NCBI GenBank assembly: GCA_964619155.1
Contig: CAZUEM010000151.1
Coordinates: forward strand, 1 to 8,197
Source: CAIXRL01 sp964619155
GTDB lineage: Bacteria > Eisenbacteria > RBG-16-71-46
DNA length: 8,197 bases
Direction: 5' to 3'
This document shows positions 6,345 to 8,197 of this stretch, piece after piece (the first letter of the stretch is position 1; every line of letters starts with the position of its first letter). The notes under the pieces are model-generated. The model was not told the origin of the DNA and made no database searches. It saw only the letters and a program-made list of their open reading frames with translations. The position numbers and the translations under genes were made by a program.

Positions 6345-6364
6345 GGGGCCGCCGGGACGGCCCC
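6345..6364 (+). terminator. stem-loop after tRNA-Pro, possible terminator
   Basis: A perfect 7-bp stem GGGGCCG/CGGCCCC (6345-6351 with 6358-6364) with a 6-nt loop lies 12 nt past tRNA-Pro. The tail AGGGTCTTGAGG is not a U-run, so it may be a weak terminator or a 3' processing stop. Confidence 0.35.
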
Positions 6365-6396
6365 AGGGTCTTGAGGTTTCCGCACCCTCGCAGCCC

Positions 6397-6524
6397 TGCG
6401 GGGCTTCGAGGTTCGGTCGAGTACAAGCCGGCGCCCGAGGGCCGCGCGCAGACGTATCGAGAGATACGTCGAGCACGGCCCGACCAAGCCGGCGCCGTAA
6501 TCGGCCGAAGATCGAAGCCCCGCA
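6397..6524. repeat. long imperfect inverted repeat (128-nt hairpin) between two tRNA genes
   Basis: The arms pair in register over the whole span: 13 bp (6397-6409/6512-6524), 9 bp with one G-U (6412-6420/6501-6509), 3 bp (6422-6424/6497-6499), 6 bp (6427-6432/6488-6493), 6 bp (6439-6444/6476-6481), 2 bp (6446-6447/6473-6474) and 8 bp (6451-6458/6463-6470), closed by a GAGA loop of the GNRA type. About 47 base pairs form, with small internal loops between them. The base of the hairpin ends 1 nt before tRNA-Arg. It may be a structured RNA element, a processing signal in the tRNA transcript, or a remnant of a palindromic repeat. No function is known to me. Confidence 0.75.
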
Positions 6525-6525
6525 C

Positions 6526-6602
6526 GCGCCTGTAGCTCAGTTGGACAGAGCATCGGATTTCTAATCCGACGGTCGGGGGTTCGATCCCCTCCAGGCGCGC
6601 CA
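6526..6602 (+). tRNA. tRNA-Arg (anticodon UCU)
   Basis: Acceptor GCGCCTG (6526-6532) pairs with CAGGCGC (6592-6598), followed by G73 and an encoded CCA. Anticodon stem TCGGA/TCCGA (6553-6557/6565-6569) encloses loop TTTCTAA, with anticodon TCT at 6560-6562. The T-arm contains GGGGGTTCGATCCCC. It reads rare AGA/AGG arginine codons. Confidence 0.97.
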
Positions 6603-6639
6603 ATCTCGCGCCCGGCGCGGTGACCGGGTCGAAGTTGAT

Positions 6640-6716
6640 GGTGGATGTAGCTCAGCTGGCAGAGCATCGGGTTGTGGTCCCGAGGGTCGCGGGTTCGAAC
6701 CCCGTCATCCACCCCA
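6640..6716 (+). tRNA. tRNA-His (anticodon GUG) with encoded G-1
   Basis: Acceptor GTGGATG (6641-6647) pairs with CATCCAC (6706-6712), followed by C73 (6713) and an encoded CCA. The preceding base 6640 is G and can pair with C73, giving the extra G-1 pair that histidyl-tRNA synthetase requires. Anticodon stem TCGGG/CCCGA (6667-6671/6679-6683) encloses loop TTGTGGT, with anticodon GTG at 6674-6676. It stands 61 nt before pyk on the same strand. Confidence 0.97.
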
Positions 6717-6777
6717 TCTTTCACCCGGGCGCGCGCCGCCCCGCCGCGGCGCGGGCCGCCCGGAGGCGAGGGCCCTC

Positions 6778-8187
6778 ATGACGCGTCGCGCGAAGATCGT
6801 CTGCACGCTCGGCCCGGCGACCGCCTCGCTCGAACGCGTGCGAGAGCTGGTGGCCGCGGGCATGGACGTGGCCCGGCTCAACTTCTCGCACGGCACGCGC
6901 GAGGACCACGCGGCGCTCTACACGCACGTGCGCCGCGCTTCGGACGAGGCGGGCCGCGCGGTCGGCATCCTCGTGGACCTGCAGGGCCCCAAGATCCGCC
7001 TCGGCGCGTTCGCGTCCGGGCCCGTGCGGCTCGAGCCGGGCGCGACGTTCACGATCACGACCGAGGACGTGCCCGGCGACGCGGCGCTCGCCTCGACGAC
7101 GTACGCGGCGCTGCCCTCCGACGTGCGCGCGGGCGACTGCGTGCTCGTGGACGACGGCCGCGTGAAGCTGCGCGTCGAGGCGGTGGACGGCCCGCGCGTG
7201 CGCACGACCGTGGTCGAGGGCGGACCGGTCTCGAACCACAAGGGCTTGAACCTCCCGGGCGTGCGCGTCAGCGCGCCGGCGCTGAGCGAAAAGGACCGCG
7301 AGGACCTGCGCTTCGCGATGGCGCTGCGCGCGGACCTGGTGGCGCTCTCGTTCGTGCGCGACCCGGCGGACCTCGAGCCGGTGCACGCGATCATGGACGC
7401 GTGCGGCGCGCGGCTGCCGGTGATCGCCAAGATCGAGAAGCCCGAGGCGGTGGAGCGGCTCGACGAGATCGCGCGCGCGTTCGACGGCCTGATGGTGGCG
7501 CGCGGCGACCTGGGCGTGGAGATCCCGCTCGAGCAGGTGCCGCTGGTGCAGAAGCGCGCCGTGCGCGCGGCGCGCGAGCAGGCGAAGCCGGTGATCGTGG
7601 CGACGCAGATGCTCGACTCGATGATCGCGAACCCGCGGCCGACGCGGGCCGAGGCCTCGGACGTGGCGAACGCGGTGCTGGACGGCGCGGACGCGCTGAT
7701 GCTGTCGGGCGAGACGAGCGTGGGCGCGCACGCGATCGCGGCGGTCGAAACGATGGACCGCATCGTGCGCGAGGTGGAGACCCAGCCGCACCTGCGGCTG
7801 CCGCGGCTGAACGCCCGCCACGACTCGCTGCCGCACGCGCTCGCGAACGCGGCGGTTCACCTGGCGGGCGACACCGGGGCGCGCGCGCTGGTGGCGTTCA
7901 CCGAGACGGGCTACTCGGCGCGGCTGCTCTCGGCGCTGCGCTGGCCGACGCCGCTGCTGGCGTTCACGGCGCACCCGGCGGTGCGCAGCCAGCTGGCGCT
8001 GGCGTGGGGGCTCGAGACCTTCGTGGTCCCGCGCATGAGCGACACGGACGCGATGGTGCGCCAGGTCGAGGCGTCGCTGCGCGAGCTGGGCCGCGTCTCC
8101 CCGGGCGACCACGTGGTCATCGTCGCCGGCACGCCCCCCGGCGCCGCGGGCACGACGAACACCGTGCGCGTGCACCGCGTCGCGTAG
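6778..8187 (+). CDS. pyk: pyruvate kinase
   Basis: A complete 469-aa protein of normal bacterial length. It transfers phosphate from phosphoenolpyruvate to ADP at the end of glycolysis, in the cytoplasm, as a homotetramer. The TIM-barrel A domain starts RAKIVCTLGPATASLERV and carries the substrate and phosphate residues R33, N35, S37 in ARLNFSHG (32-39). The B domain is inserted at about 75-165. The catalytic signature IAKIEKPEAVERLDEI (216-231) has K218 as the proton-relay lysine and E220 as a metal ligand, and ARGDLGVEIP (241-250) supplies D243. ATQMLDSMI (275-283) contains T276, and the C-terminal domain runs from about 340. K72 in QGPKIR sits where K+-dependent enzymes have Glu, so the enzyme is predicted to be K+-independent. 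The start ATG has GAGGG 5-6 nt upstream. Composition and codon use fit the host flank, unlike the island. Confidence 0.98.
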   Translation: MTRRAKIVCTLGPATASLERVRELVAAGMDVARLNFSHGTREDHAALYTHVRRASDEAGRAVGILVDLQGPKIRLGAFASGPVRLEPGATFTITTEDVPGDAALASTTYAALPSDVRAGDCVLVDDGRVKLRVEAVDGPRVRTTVVEGGPVSNHKGLNLPGVRVSAPALSEKDREDLRFAMALRADLVALSFVRDPADLEPVHAIMDACGARLPVIAKIEKPEAVERLDEIARAFDGLMVARGDLGVEIPLEQVPLVQKRAVRAAREQAKPVIVATQMLDSMIANPRPTRAEASDVANAVLDGADALMLSGETSVGAHAIAAVETMDRIVREVETQPHLRLPRLNARHDSLPHALANAAVHLAGDTGARALVAFTETGYSARLLSALRWPTPLLAFTAHPAVRSQLALAWGLETFVVPRMSDTDAMVRQVEASLRELGRVSPGDHVVIVAGTPPGAAGTTNTVRVHRVA

Positions 8188-8197
8188 GCGAGGCGTC

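Noticed and set aside
6424..6496. 12-bp direct repeat (6424-6435 and 6485-6496)
   Set aside because: It contains the self-complementary GCCGGC and GGCGCC, and it follows from the larger inverted repeat in GC-rich sequence, so it is not treated as a separate element.
6721..8175. Minus-strand open frame (484 aa) opposite pyruvate kinase
   Set aside because: It is the antisense shadow of pyk, His/Arg/Ala-rich with no motifs.

Overview
The window comes from a GC-rich bacterium (roughly 70% or more GC outside one central island). Three things suggest a member of the FCB/candidate Eisenbacteria-like lineages: a secreted protein with a FlgD-Ig/sorting-type C-terminal domain, very high GC, and tRNA genes with templated CCA. 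This placement is an inference from one protein style and composition, not a firm assignment.

Layout. Positions 1-43 hold a GC-rich hairpin that looks like host backbone. Positions 44-3720 are a compact genomic island bounded by a perfect 27-bp direct repeat. The right copy is the 3' end of the tmRNA gene (ssrA, 3701-4054, minus strand). The island carries only two genes, both on the minus strand: a RecQ-type helicase fused to a phosphoribosyltransferase, and, 3 nt after its stop, a DprA/Smf-like protein. This pair matches the RqlH/RqlI = PsyrT/PsyrA toxin-antitoxin and anti-phage system. Island GC is about 57-60% in two hand-counted 60-base lines, against about 72% in one pyruvate kinase line. 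No integrase is present.

Right of the island, on the minus strand, lie ssrA (354 nt, encoded tag ANEQMALAA), ssb (153 aa, acidic tip DDDIPF), and a 467-aa secreted beta-propeller-like protein with its own predicted promoter. From about 6198 the plus strand takes over: a consensus-like promoter, tRNA-Pro(UGG), an unexplained 128-nt imperfect hairpin with a GAGA loop, tRNA-Arg(UCU), tRNA-His(GUG) with an encoded G-1, and a complete pyruvate kinase gene.

How the parts work together. The host part is housekeeping: ribosome rescue (ssrA), ssDNA protection (ssb), tRNAs and glycolysis. The island is an accessory defence/toxin-antitoxin cassette that replaced the last 20 nt of ssrA with an identical copy and so left the tmRNA intact. 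A stem-loop lies beyond each repeat. The island-side one (3667-3690) can stand in as an ssrA terminator. The host-side one (11-36) probably was the original ssrA terminator and now lies downstream of the dprA-like gene. The most interesting points are the minimal integrase-less island built around this cassette and the long hairpin between the tRNA genes. No stretch longer than 300 bases lacks a gene.
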